NCBI GenBank assembly: GCA_009767595.1
Contig: VSDK01024155.1
Span: 55,509 to 119,508 of the forward strand
Direction: 5' to 3'
DNA: 64,000 nucleotides
DNA from: Symbiodinium kawagutii
Taxonomy: Eukaryota > Sar > Dinophyceae > Suessiales > Symbiodiniaceae
The notes below the pieces were generated by a model, which ran no database searches, was not told the DNA's origin, and worked only from the letters and a program-made list of their open reading frames with translations. The position numbers were made by a program, and so were the translations under genes. Positions 10,599 through 22,052 of this stretch are shown here, in pieces. Within the stretch, counting starts at the first letter, position 1. Each line of letters starts with the position of its first letter.

Positions 10599-11818
10599 AA
10601 TTTTAAGGCAGTGATGACGCCACCGTGATGACGCCCCGTTGTGGTTGCAGTTGGAAGCCATGAAGATCCACCAACCTTGTGAGTCCTTTCTGGCCAGCGG
10701 GAACAGCCAGAATGCTTTTCATTGGCTGGTTGATACAGCGACTTTTGACCATCATTAAGCACCAATTAACAATGCTTATGAAATTAGCAATCAACCACCT
10801 ATTCTATAGTGATATTGACTGTTTCATAATGACAATGATTAATTAACCATCATGATATTCACAATAATGATTAATCATGTGATATGGACTATGATTGATT
10901 GGCAATGATTAACCACCTGCGTAATTCGCTGATTGATGTAGTAACTAACCATCTAAGGCACGTATAGTAGTTTCAATGGCAACTATATGCGGCTACGGGT
11001 TAAACCTAAATTGATAAGTTTTTCTTCGGTCAACTATACACCATCATTAAAGTAGCTGAAAATAAACTATCATGAACTATCATTAATGAGCAAATATATA
11101 TGGCGAGCTGGGTCAACCATCCAACAGCCATGGGTAGAGCTGTTCATATCCCAACGTTGTTGGACCAGGTAACGGGTCATGGTGAAGTGGGATGTGAAGT
11201 GCCTGGAGATCACCCATGGTCATCCCATCCAGGGACCCCCATAGGTCTCGAAGACGGGGTCACACAGGGAACAGCGGTGCTATGAAAAGATCGGCCAGAA
11301 ACAATCTTCCAGTTGCTTTAGTCTTGTTGCTGTGGTCAACGTTGTCGACTTGATTCCAACGTGGTTGGTCAATGTTGTTGGTCGTTATTATTCTCCAGGC
11401 ATATCAGTGACAATCAGCAAGAACATGGAGCAACAATAGAATGGTTGGTGATCAGTGATATCTCTGACAAGGGCCGTGGATGCCGTGGCAAATAACGCCC
11501 ATGGGTCAACAGGCCCCAGTTCTGGGGAGCCAACGTGGATGGAAACTGCGAGAGAATGTGAGTGTCAACAGGTGAGTGGGTGACGGGTCAATATAGGATG
11601 ACAATCCATGGGGAATCACCATGAACTAGTCAGATCAATCAACCACCTATGGTGGTTATCAAGCAACTCATTGACCATAATTAATGGTTGAATAGTGGTC
11701 AATACAGTTTTTGGGAGCAAGACCTGATTGGCCAATAGCCAACCAGTGTGGTTATTCACGATGCTTTATGATCGTGGTGGATAGAGCTGTCAACATGACC
11801 GAAGCATACACTCTCTAG

Positions 11819-11892
11819 CACTCTTTGGTCGCTCCATCGAGGAGGAACAGACCCTTCCCTAGCTGCCCCCCAGACGAGTTGCAACGGGCCAG
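11819..11892 (+). CDS. Candidate N-terminal exon (chain 1 of 4)
   Basis: It is bounded by CTCTCTAG and a GT donor (CCAG/gtattg). The frame gives HSLVAPSRRNRPFPSCPP followed by DELQRAR and ends two bases into a codon. That is exactly what the next candidate, which starts with one base of a codon, needs. The opposite strand is also open here (it contains GGQLGKGLFLLDGATK), so the strand is not proven. It may be part of the N-terminal region of the downstream kinase. Confidence 0.45.
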
Positions 11893-12638
11893 GTATTGCT
11901 GAGCCTCGATCTGCAGCTGGTTCGCGGAAGTAACCCTCAGTGGGCAGTTGGGGCCAGCTGTGACCTGGGCTGCCACATGGTTCAGGGGCATGCCAGGAAC
12001 CAAGGTAGACTCCCATGGTCACCAGGGTTTCTGTGTAGGCCATGTTGAGACATTCGATCTGCAGCTGATGAAATATGTGATACGGTGACCATCATGGGTC
12101 ATGTGGTTGGAACGTAGCCAACCGTAGCGGGAGATTCCCACGGTTGAACCAGCTGTTTTAGCAATCTGGCTTGCCCAACAGCTCGATCTTCGAAAGATTA
12201 TGAGCTGAACATGACTGGTGCTGCAACCCACGGTGGTTATTGATTTGCTTAGCTGTTCTCAGCTGATCAGATGATCCACCTTTCAAGTGTCGGATTTTTT
12301 GATCAGTCCAATGAACCATGACGAAGAAACAGTGGTGGGTTGAGTATCCCTATCATTTTTGCAAGATCGATTTGGCATGTACTCTCCTTGACTGCTCATG
12401 GTTGCCAACTCTTGTCACCATTGTTGGTTGATTCAACCACCAGCAGTTCAACCATCGGTGGTGATTTCGCACCAAAGGTAGGGGTTTCTGAATACAGATC
12501 TCTCCCATGATTTTTTCTGCTATGAGTTGAGCATTACTACGGTCTATCAGATTCTGATTGTTGGCTCTTGACGGCCCTAGAACCAAGCCCGAAACGTCCA
12601 TCGTTGGTTGCTGTGGGGTTCACCCGGCGGACCTTCAG

Positions 12639-12727
12639 CATCGGCTCAAGGAAGCAGACGGCGGATCCGCAGAACACAGTGGGGAAGTGGATCCAGACTT
12701 TGGAGAGGCGGCTTGAAGCATGGCATG
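12639..12727 (+). CDS. Candidate N-terminal exon (chain 2 of 4)
   Basis: Acceptor ACCTTCAG and donor CATG/gtaagc are both good matches to splice consensus. The frame gives IGSRKQTADPQNTVGKWIQ followed by TLERRLEAWH, a plausible amphipathic helix. It starts and ends in phases compatible with the candidates before and after it. No known domain recognised. Confidence 0.55.
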
Positions 12728-13437
12728 GTAAGCCAGATATGGAGCTGCAGGATGTCAGTTGGGTCCAGGATTTGGCAAGCAGGTCGTGCGATCGTCCCCG
12801 TCCCAACAGGTAAGTGTGACTGGCAGTGTTGAATACGGGGGGAAGATGTGTTTCAGTTGTGTCCAATTTAAGTACTCCTGTGAAGAGTATGTGCATATCC
12901 ATTCTACAAACCTCCACCAGGATTAGACTGGATTGATGTGACTCTAAGAAGGATTACAATAACGGCAACAAATATACTTGCAGCAAATTGATGGATTGCC
13001 CACTCTGTGCCACCAACCAACAAACAAAGCATCGGTACAAGCTACGAGACTGGGAACAGGGGTCGCTACTGAGTAGCTGCTGCTAGGGCGGCCCAAGGGC
13101 TGAAACGCAGGCAACAGCTGAACAGGGAAGCAACAGCTGATGACGCTGAGGAATCCGACCAGCTAGGGACCTGTTCATGATGATACACAGCTGGATCCCG
13201 CCTGTAAATCACCTGTAATAAGGCGGGTGACTGACCCTATGAATGGCATGAAGGCCTTCTTTGTGTAGAACCAACTAAACCAACATCAATCAACCATCGA
13301 TCACCCATCAATCAACCACAAACCGCCCATGAACCATCATCAACCAGCCACTGAAGCAACTCATCAACCAACCATTCAACCATCATTCAACCAAGCATTT
13401 CTCCACCAACCCAACCACACGGCACAAACAACTCCAG

Positions 13438-13556
13438 CCTTTCCATGCGCGCCGTTCCGTGCTCGCGGGCGTCAGGTGATTGTCCCTTCGGAACGGCTGG
13501 TTCCGGGTCGCAGTGGACAGCAGCTCCAAACGGCCTTAGCGAGACTCAAGGAGCTG
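13438..13556 (+). CDS. Candidate N-terminal exon (chain 3 of 4)
   Basis: It follows ACTCCAG and ends at GAGCTG before a GC donor. The protein reads FPCAPFRARGRQVIVPSER, LVPGRSGQQLQTALARLKEL, with a helical, coding-like C-terminal half. It is GC-rich against its surroundings and in phase with the exons before and after. Function unknown. Confidence 0.55.
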
Positions 13557-15587
13557 GCGCAGCTTGGAGCTGTGGAGCTGGGAACTGCTTGGGAGGGAAC
13601 TGCGGGTGGTGAATGGATGGGAAATGATTGGTAAATGGGTGGGACATGGTTAGGAAATGGTGAGGGAATGGGGGGTGAATGGGTGGGAAAGGGCAACTCG
13701 ATGATTGGGAGATTGGGACATGGGTGGTGGATGATGACTAATGCTTAGTGATAGGTTATCACTCGCCATCCTTGGTGATGGTTGGTCGATATCGAAGAAA
13801 GCCAAAGATAAGACGATGATGAGAGTGACTCTCCAAGACTTGTCATGGTAAACAGCCGACAGTTGAATGTGAATACAACGGCGGGATACAACCATATGAT
13901 GACTAAATATGATGACTTGGCAAGTTTGGTTTTGAGAATGTTCCGTGATGGTCAATACATAGATATGGTGGGTTCTTAGAATTGGGACGCCCTAAATGAA
14001 TGGTATGTTACTACAAATGATTGATATAAAGGATGATCTAAGGCTACCCCTCTTTGAGAAACTGCCACATTAACATCGTTTGCCGTCCTGATTGGAAACT
14101 GCGACTCTGCGGTTGCATGACCTAATAACAACTTATGTTGCATTTTTAGTGATGGCTCAATTGCTGGCAGTGAATGATGATTGACATGTGCAGGGGTTCG
14201 CCGTGGTAAAGGACAGCAAACACATGATGGTTTATTCGGAGTTGACAATGGGAAATGATGATGGTATGTTGATGAGAACGGATTGACGAGTTTTGATGAT
14301 GAATTCATAAGGTTATGATGGACAATTATATAATGGCTAAGAGCGATTGAGAATGGCTGGTGAATGATGACAATCAATGTTGCTTTATGATCGTTCCACT
14401 CAGCCCTTATAATGCTTGGCCGGTCACGTCGAATCAAGCGAGTCAACCAACCCTCCATAATCAGCAGGCTGATCATGAAGGTTATGATGACCTGGAGCAT
14501 GGGGGGGAAGGGAGAACCACCTCACCAGAAATGAGGTCTTGTAAGTTTGGGTCATCAACATGCAGCGTTTCAATGCAACCTGGAACCCGATTTGTTTCGG
14601 TTGGAAGATTTTTTCAGCACGAAAGGCGGAGTCCATTGTAGATTTCCAAAGTGTAATCAGTGCATTTGGGGATTGGTCGCAGACACATATCAGCAATGTT
14701 GGATGCGGTTCGTATGTCACCAGCGAGGGCTTGATGATGGATGTCAATCACCGGACACTCCTTTCTATATTTTTCTTTAGGGTGTATCTCAGAGAGTGGT
14801 TGGCCGTGACATTGAAGGGGGAATGTATGACAACACAGAGAGAGAGAGAGAGGGGACCGCGGGAAGTTGCCGACAGTTTAAGAAGGGGAGTTGCGGAGAG
14901 CTTGATCGCTGAGGAAAAACAAATCCAAGGGCAGAAGGAAAGAGAAGAAAGAGAGCCTTGGTCCAAAATCTGTGGTTGGTGGTTTATCCCTGGTTTGAAC
15001 AAGCCCAACAGTTGGGGTCCACCTGGATATTGAGAGTTGGTGGCTTGGTTGCAACAGCAAACTGGCCAACAAATGGGGTCAAAACCTGGTTATCGCAGCA
15101 GTTGAATGGCTGGATTATCCCACTGCCGGCTGGAGCTCAGCCTCGGGCTGTGGGTAAACAACTGCGGCAACCAACAAGCGGTTGCCGGTGATTGCCCCAG
15201 AAGTTGGGCTCAGCCGCGGGTGAGGCACATGAGGGACTGGTCTGCCCAGGGTGGGACCCCATCTGTTGGATTGAAAGGTCCAATCTGGGTCAAGTGACGT
15301 GGAAGTGACGTGGTGGGCCACCACGTAAGTTGTATGGCTGATGATTGGCCAGTGTAGCTCAATAGCCTTGAATGGCGAACGCTTAAGAATCACCTCTGGT
15401 TGCCTTTGCATCATGTGGATTATATTTGATTATGTATTGTATATTCACATAGTTCATGCATATGTCATGTAGATAGTATGAGAAAATAAGTAAAGAAATA
15501 AGTAGGAAAATAGATAAATAAATGAATATATACATATGTATATACATATACACTTATTTCATCATTTACATCTAACACTTTCACCAG
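13557..15587. other. Intron-like repeat DNA
   Basis: Mostly degenerate GATGATGGTTG-type sequence, with a GA-rich stretch near 14835-14960 whose frame gives charged REVADSLRRGVAESLIAEEK. A short island at 15141-15187 (PRAVGKQLRQPTSGC, between CTCAG and CCG/gtgatt) is exon-like, but its phase does not fit the chain. Nothing else supported. Confidence 0.5.
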
Positions 15588-15729
15588 GGGTTGCACATGG
15601 GTCTGCAAGCTAGTGGCAAGTACTGGGCTCATGAGCACTACACAGCTGAGGGGCAACCAGCCTCTGCAGCGCTTAGGAAAGACTACGAGGAGCGTGACTG
15701 TGGGCAGAACAGAAGGCTGTTGACAGATG
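15588..15729 (+). CDS. Candidate N-terminal exon (chain 4 of 4)
   Basis: A pyrimidine-rich tract ends in CACCAG, and the donor is GATG/gtaaca. The 142-base frame encodes GLHMGLQASGKYWAHEHYTA, EGQPASAALRKDYEERDCG, QNRRLLTD. It is a coding-like island flanked by AT microsatellite and simple repeats. It starts in phase 0, matching the end of the exon at 13556. No family recognised. Confidence 0.55.
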
Positions 15730-16616
15730 GTAACACCTCAGTTTCTGCAGGCAATATAGGTGGATCTACATATATGCATGTATTTACGCTTATTATATAG
15801 ATAGATACATGGATACCGATACGCAAAGGCATATACGCATATGTACGCATGTACACATTGTATGTATAAACAGTCTTGGTTGGCTCCTCTTTTATCAGCG
15901 TTGCCCCAAATAAGAAGTGTTGGTTAATCAACACAGGAGCAACACAGGAAGGTACTGGCTGTGGTTGTCGCACAGCTGTCCAAACATGTCAAGCGCTTGG
16001 CAGTTGCCCTTTTGGCGACCCATAGTACGGAGTACCCCACAGTTGGAGTCAATGAGTCATGTGACAACCTAGTTCTACTGTATCTATTTGTATCGATCAT
16101 AAACCAGCCCTTACTTTCTCTTATCCACATCTGAACTTTCCACCGGGTCACGCCACTTTGTCCATCAGATGGGGGAATACTTTGAAAACATGAAACCATA
16201 GGATGCCACCGCTGAACAGGGGAAACGTGGCTGGAAAACAGTGAGCTAGGCTGAACCATGGGTGAAGGCATGATTTGTTTCACCATGACGATCTACCCAA
16301 CTGGCTATGGATGTAGCCATCCCCATTGCTATCCTCATGATTCCATTGCATGGTTCATATGGGATTTTTCTTTGTTGGATACATGATACGACTATTTCCA
16401 GTGAATCCACTGGATATCTGAAAAATGCACTGGATTTAGCCGTAGGCCCTATCGTATTGCTGAACTACTCGCTGGCAAATTAACCTGGTTGCGCAGAAAA
16501 TCCATCGCAGGAATAGCTGGTTTACCTCCTAAAAAGGGTGATTTCAGCTTCGAGGTTATTTTGCCAGAGAGTATATCCAACTACCATGGGCATCTTTTTT
16601 TCAGCCCTGACATATG

Positions 16617-16715
16617 GGTGTTTCTCAAAATAGGGGACCCCCAAATCATCCATCAATTTTTCACTTTTAATAATAAACCCAGCATTTTTTGGGCTCCCTA
16701 TTTTGAGAAACCACC
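16617..16715. mobile_element. MITE family 1 copy with ATATG target duplication
   Basis: A 99-base element with inverted ends GGTGTTTCTCAAAATAGGGG and its near-complement, flanked on both sides by ATATG. The interior is AT-rich and non-coding. Confidence 0.85.
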
Positions 16716-16870
16716 ATATGACTGAAACGAGTAGCCGCTCGTGAAACTCTGTCACGTGCTCCATAGGAGCGCTTCAAGGCAAGGGTCGGAGCTGCTGTGC
16801 CTTCTCGTTGTGAGCATCATCCTGTGATGATCAACCATGGTGGATGACAGCGGGTCATCAACGATCAAAA

Positions 16871-16980
16871 ATATGGCTATGGGTCAATATTAATCAACCA
16901 ATAATAACCAACCAATAATAGGGAAAACAATGGCTAATGATGGGGAACCAGAGGTACAGCGTTTTGACCCATTGCCATAT
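16871..16980. mobile_element. MITE family 2 copy
   Basis: It begins ATATGGCTATGGGTCAATAT and ends TTTTGACCCATTGCCATAT, an inverted repeat. The interior holds the family's AACCAACCAATAATAGGG and GGGGAACCAG words. Confidence 0.75.
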
Positions 16981-19900
16981 AGCTCCGTGGTATAATGGAT
17001 CATAACTTTTTCAAAAAATACAGCTCTATTTATAATCATCAACTATAATAGCTTTTCAAAAATAGCTCCACTTGCGATGCTGGTTCTACTTCGTCGTATT
17101 GATGATGAACAAAATCAGGAACCAGCATGATCAACAATTGGTTGATCGTGGTCATTTGTCACCACTTAGGAAATGACCAACAATGCCAGTATTGGGTATA
17201 ACGCGATTATAATCGACACTGATCAATACTTTGGGCTTGGGGGTTTATCGTACTATGTTGGGTCCCATTCCAGGTTCTGCTGTTGATAATGTCTTCCACA
17301 GCTGTCCTCCAATCTTGGTGGCTGCCCAGCAAGGTCCCCCTATTATTAAGCGTGAGTCTGCAGTATCACAGTCATCTACCATTATCAATCATCACATATC
17401 ATTCTCGATCGTGATATGACAATCAATTTTGCGCCATCGTCAAGCATGATCGACAGTTTCGTGAACCACTGCGGTTGACAACCCTCAAGCATCATCAAAC
17501 ATCATCAAACACCATATTAACCATTGATACATCGCAAAAAAAATCTAGCCATTGACAGACCACTAATCAACCATTAGTTACGTATATTAGTAAACCATTG
17601 ATTATTACTAACCACTAGTAACCATTACTTATTCACCATTTCTAACCACTACTAACCACAAACATCATCCACTAACCACTAGCATCATCAGCCACGCTGC
17701 AGGGCGAGTGCTATAGGACAGGGGGGACGACTGGGGGCAGGGCGGGCTGGCCGCACCTCGAGCAGTGATCTGGTGGTGGTTGTGGGATTTGCGGCAGGAC
17801 CCTTGGACTAGCCATGATGATCCTTGAGACATGCTTAGATGATGGCGAAATGCGTTCATTAGTAGTCCATTAGATGCTTAGATCATGTTGGTATGCTGGT
17901 GAATGAGCTGAGTCATAGATGCTGAGGCGATGGTTCGATAGTGGTAAATGATCAGTTAATGATCTATGGTGGCGTGATCCGTCATGATGGTTCAGCATAG
18001 TAAGCAAAAAAATGGTTGACGAAGATTTAGAACCAGTAAATGGTATGCTATCATGATCAGTCATATGCAATAACCAGTTGCATATGATCAGTTTATAACC
18101 AGCTTAAGCAACAATCATGTTTACCAGTTATCTATCAAGCAACAGCAACGCTCAATGATGGTTGATGACTGGTAAAAGTGAGAAACGTCGTGGCCAGCAT
18201 GGTGATCTGGAACGATTCCTGAGCTTGGCCAGCGGGCTGGAACGGTGAGCTGGGAGATTCAGTTGCTTAGCCGCTAGGGTCGCGGTTGGTTTTCAATGGC
18301 TGGGGTAAAGCGATTGGTGCGGTGAAATGGCTGGCGGTTGGTTGAGACGAAGCTCGAAACTTATGACTATTCGAATTAGATGAATTAGGAGTTAGAATTC
18401 AATTATGGAATGATTAGGTCTATGACCTTCATTCAAACAAGTGAAGAGATAATGAAGCGAAGACTGCCAAGAAGGAAGCAGTGCTTCCGACTCAACAGCT
18501 TGAATGTGCTTATGGTGATTGATCCATAAGCAAAGGAAGTGCGACTTGGAAGTAGAACTCACCTGATGCAATTTAATCTCAAATGCACACATACGCATGT
18601 ATATATATATATATATATAAATTTTTATATATGTACATTCATACAACATAGATATTGAGTAGTTCTGGTTTCAAATATATGATCATATTCGATATCAACA
18701 TTTCATAATCATTTCGCCGGTGAGTTGTACATGACTTGTTTGATCCGAACACTTCCAAACAGTTGAAGCTGTCATCATCAGTGGTCCAGGACCGAGACAA
18801 AGCCTGTGGCTGTGAAGGCCGGTGAGCAACAGGAAGAACCCTCGGGATATGGCTAGGTCAAGCAACCATCCACATTCAGCGGTTCATAATGCTGAAGAAT
18901 GTGATTAATGATAGGTGATGGTGTAGTGATGGTCAAAAATGGCTTAGGTTTAAGTTTAGAATGAATGATTGAAAATGATTGATCATGATTGATCATAAGG
19001 GATATTAGCCACCTATATCACCCAGTTGAATGATACCAACTATATGGATGTGGGTCTGGCGCCACCAGCCATTCCATGGGTGACGTGAGCCCATCTCACC
19101 AGTTAGCAACTGAGCAACTGAGCAACTGAGCAACTGGCGAACTGGGCTGTGAAGAGGTACAGGGATTTGACTCACACCCATATCATGGTTTTCTTGAACC
19201 ATGGGAACTCCTCAATGTTTTCGGTTGTATGACACTTGGGGACCCACTCTTGTGGCTGGATTGAGGGTTATGAAAGTTGGTGATTGTGAAACCGCGCGGT
19301 TGCTTCTGAGGGGCCCGGTATGGCACGGGTCTTTACCCGAGTGTTTGGATTTGAACACTGGTCATCTATCTGATGTCGTTCACGGCTGGGCTACAGGCGC
19401 CAGTGACACACAGCCATGTGACAGCGAACGTCCCAAACTCGTACGTCATCAGAGACATATGTCTCACCTTTTCAGTCAACTCGAAACTCGTTGGGTGATG
19501 ATGCCCAGGCCGGAGACAAAAACCCTGTTTCACTTTCGACATTCTTTGCATGTCCTTGGCCACTTCCCAATCTTATGGTAGTTCCCAAGTCTTTGCTTTG
19601 AAAACCTCGGGTCGATTCAAACCCTTGTAGCGATGGTACCGCCTTACCAAATATACCAGTACAAATCCATACGAAGTTTTCCCGTACATGAACTTTGGTA
19701 AACATCATTATACATCTATCTCTATCTCTCTATCTTTCTATCTATCTCTCTCTTTGTCTGTCTATCTATCTAATTATCTAAATTATCTATCTATCTAGCC
19801 AGGCAGAAAGAAGATTCAGAGTTCAATAGACATATTTTCAACAATGTCTACAATAGAGAGCTATCCTAGAGTTAGTAGAGTATCTTGGCAAGACGGATAG

Positions 19901-20225
19901 GAGATGTAAATATCTGTCCAGGATACCCACAACCCCTGAGTATATAGCTGTCCACTTATCCACCAATAGATAAGCGCAGACGTTGCCGATAGGATTCCTA
20001 AACATAAGCAAGCACACCAGCTATCACTTATCATACAGATGTATCGTAGAAAGTGATCCAACAAACACCATATAACGAACCTGGATCATATGCCAGGAAA
20101 CAGCTTATATATCCCTACGTTTCATGGTGTTTATAACCCGGTGATGTATCCCTGTAGGATCTGCCTATGGGTAAAACATATGACCACAGGTATGTCATCC
20201 CTAGAGGAACCCCTGAGCGCGCCAG

Positions 20226-20291
20226 GGCGGCTGCTTCACGTGGGTCCGTGGGGAGTTATTGGGCCGCGGCAGCCTTGGCAGTGTGTGGAAG
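20226..20291 (+). CDS. Kinase exon 1: glycine-rich loop
   Basis: The exon follows CGCGCCAG and ends at a GT donor (TGGAAG/gtggga). It encodes FTWVRGELLGRGSLGSVWK, the MAP3K subdomain I (GxGxxGxV) that positions ATP phosphates. It is in phase 0 at both ends and reads directly into the next exon's ATDKKTGK. Confidence 0.88.
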
Positions 20292-20717
20292 GTGGGATCC
20301 AGGACGCTTCACGGGGGGTGTTGATGATGGGTTTAGGGTAGGTTGGAAGCTTGGAAGCTTGGGGAGATGATGGTCTTAGATGGGTGCTGAACGTTGGTGA
20401 GCTGCTTGGGGTGAGTGGTTGGTGGTTTGGGTGATGGTGAACTGCTGAGTTGATTTTGGGAGCACCAAGAAGCATGGATAGGAAATAGACTGGTTCAATA
20501 GGTTGATTAAGCAGCAACGATTGCCGGAATCGTACGTCAATCTCCTGTTCGTGTTGGTGGTTGCGAAAAACCAAGTGTTGATGACGGAAAGACCTCGGTT
20601 CATGATGGTTCATGGTGGCTGTTGCGGTTCGCATGCGGTTGGATCGGTTGCACCGAAAGCGGTGGTTCCTCCTCCGTTAGATCCACCATGATCCACCCAT
20701 GGTGCTGGGCACGGCAG

Positions 20718-20758
20718 GCCACAGATAAAAAGACGGGCAAGACGATGGCCGTTAAGGC
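20718..20758 (+). CDS. Kinase exon 2: ATP-anchoring lysine (VAVK)
   Basis: It follows GGCACGGCAG and encodes ATDKKTGKTMAVK. The last Lys (20754-20756) is the subdomain II lysine. The donor is a GC site. I place the end at 20758 because the next exon begins with a single codon base. Only 41 bases long, so it is identifiable only by its family match. Confidence 0.85.
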
Positions 20759-20866
20759 GCAGCCGCCTGTTGGATCAGCTGGTCATGGTGCCATGCTGGT
20801 GACCAAATGTTAATCATGGTGAGGGTTAGATTGCCACTACCATGGGTAGATTACCAAGAATTAGAT

Positions 20867-20967
20867 GGGTGTTTCTCAAAATAGGGGACCCCAAAAAATT
20901 GTTGGTTTATCACTATAAATGACTATTAATGGAAAATTTAGGGGTACCCCTATTTTGAGAAACCACC
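20867..20967. mobile_element. MITE family 1 copy with AGAT target duplication, inside kinase intron 2
   Basis: Ends GGGTGTTTCTCAAAATAGGG and CCCCTATTTTGAGAAACCACC-type inverse, flanked by AGAT on both sides. The interior has GGTTTATCACTATAAATGA, typical of the family. Confidence 0.85.
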
Positions 20968-21545
20968 AGATTGTTGATCAGAACTACTAACCATGGTTAG
21001 GTAGCTGAGATAAAAGGGTGATTGGTTCCCTTAATCAATGATTACTTATGGTCAATAATGGCTGATAATATTTGAAACTTGGCTCAGAAATGGCTACTGA
21101 TGCGGCCAACCACTAAAGTGAAGAACAGTTGACGATAGTCGATGACGGTCAAGAATGCTTAAGAATGGTCAAAGAACCATGGTTCAGAGCTGGTGAACGA
21201 TGGTTCATAGCTCAATGGGCAGAAAAGATGGGGTCCCACAGGTTGGCTAAGTTGACGAACATAACTAGGCTAACTACGTCAGATGGTAGATACAAGCACT
21301 TATGGCTTCTTGATCAAGTTATAACCATCCTTAACCATTCCCAACCATCCGTAACCATTCTAAATCATTCTTAGTCATTCCCAAGCATCCATAACCATTC
21401 TTAATTGACCTGTCTTAACCATAGCCACTCACAGTTGAATGGCTGCCCAACCAACCTATAACTGAGAAGGCCCACCTTGGTTGAGGACCGAGGGCAAGCC
21501 CGGGACCTGGTCTCATGGCTCCCAGCGGTCAGTGTGCATAGCCGC

Positions 21546-21640
21546 TGGGGGTTTCTCAATAGCTGGGGGGTACCCCAAAAATGGTTGGTTGGATATTCAA
21601 AATGATTATTCATGGATGGATGGATGATCGATTTTTAGGG
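21546..21640. repeat. Partial MITE family 1 copy
   Basis: The left end GGGGGTTTCTCAATAGCTGGGG is recognisable. The right end has decayed into GGGTATCCCATGTT-like words. Confidence 0.45.
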
Positions 21641-21979
21641 TATCCCATGTTATTCTTTCGGGTATCCCATTTCTGATCCCATTTCTGATTACAAGATCAT
21701 AGCCTATTATGTTTCATACAACCTTTTGAGATCAGTATCATAAAATCATTTCTGCTTCTACTATTAGCCCATGATAAGATCATACCCATTTCATGATCTT
21801 GAACATTTACTTTTTTTTGTTTTCTTGGCATTCTAAGGACTCGGTGATTTTATAGCTTTTAAGCAGCTATTAAGCAGCTATTTAAGCTATTTCGAACAGG
21901 AATTAAACCAGAACGATGTTCATAAGCTTTATTTGCTGATCCATGTAGAGTGATGGGTACCTTGCCACTTGTTTTTCAG

Positions 21980-22052
21980 CGAGCTCGTTTCGGAGGAGGT
22001 CATTATCGACAGCCTGGACGATTCCGAGAAGGATTTTTCTCAATCTTTGCAG
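21980..22052 (+). CDS. Kinase exon 3: N-lobe, before helix C
   Basis: Strong acceptor GTTTTTCAG; donor TTGCAG/gtggca (GT). Encodes ELVSEEVIIDSLDDSEKDFS and QSLQ, an acidic N-lobe stretch between VAVK and helix C. Its last codon is complete and reads into VEIDLYKQL. Confidence 0.82.

Larger units (their letters stand above)
6971..11818. other. Low-complexity DNA with few exon candidates
   Basis: This stretch is mostly a degenerate field of AATGGTTGATGAT-type words (6971-7740 and 9660-10470) alternating with its complement ACCATCATTAACC (7740-9480). It is probably intronic or intergenic. It contains one MITE (10476-10598) and two weak coding-like patches (8023-8103, 9497-9660). I see no convincing gene otherwise. 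Confidence 0.6.
15730..20225. other. Intron-like repeat DNA upstream of the kinase domain
   Basis: Contains MITEs at 16617 and 16871, a (TA)n run near 18600, a (TCTA)n-like run at 19715-19795, and a triple AGCAACTG repeat near 19110. An open frame of 126 codons starting at 19201 has no recognisable domain and no clear splice context; I do not call it a gene. A short exon-like patch at 18183-18244 (KRRGQHGDLERFLSLASGLE, donor GAACG/gtgagc) does not fit the phase of its neighbours. Confidence 0.5.

Noticed and set aside
19201-19581. A single-exon gene of 126 codons
   Set aside because: No domain, no codon pattern distinct from the other frames, and genes in this window are otherwise split into short exons.
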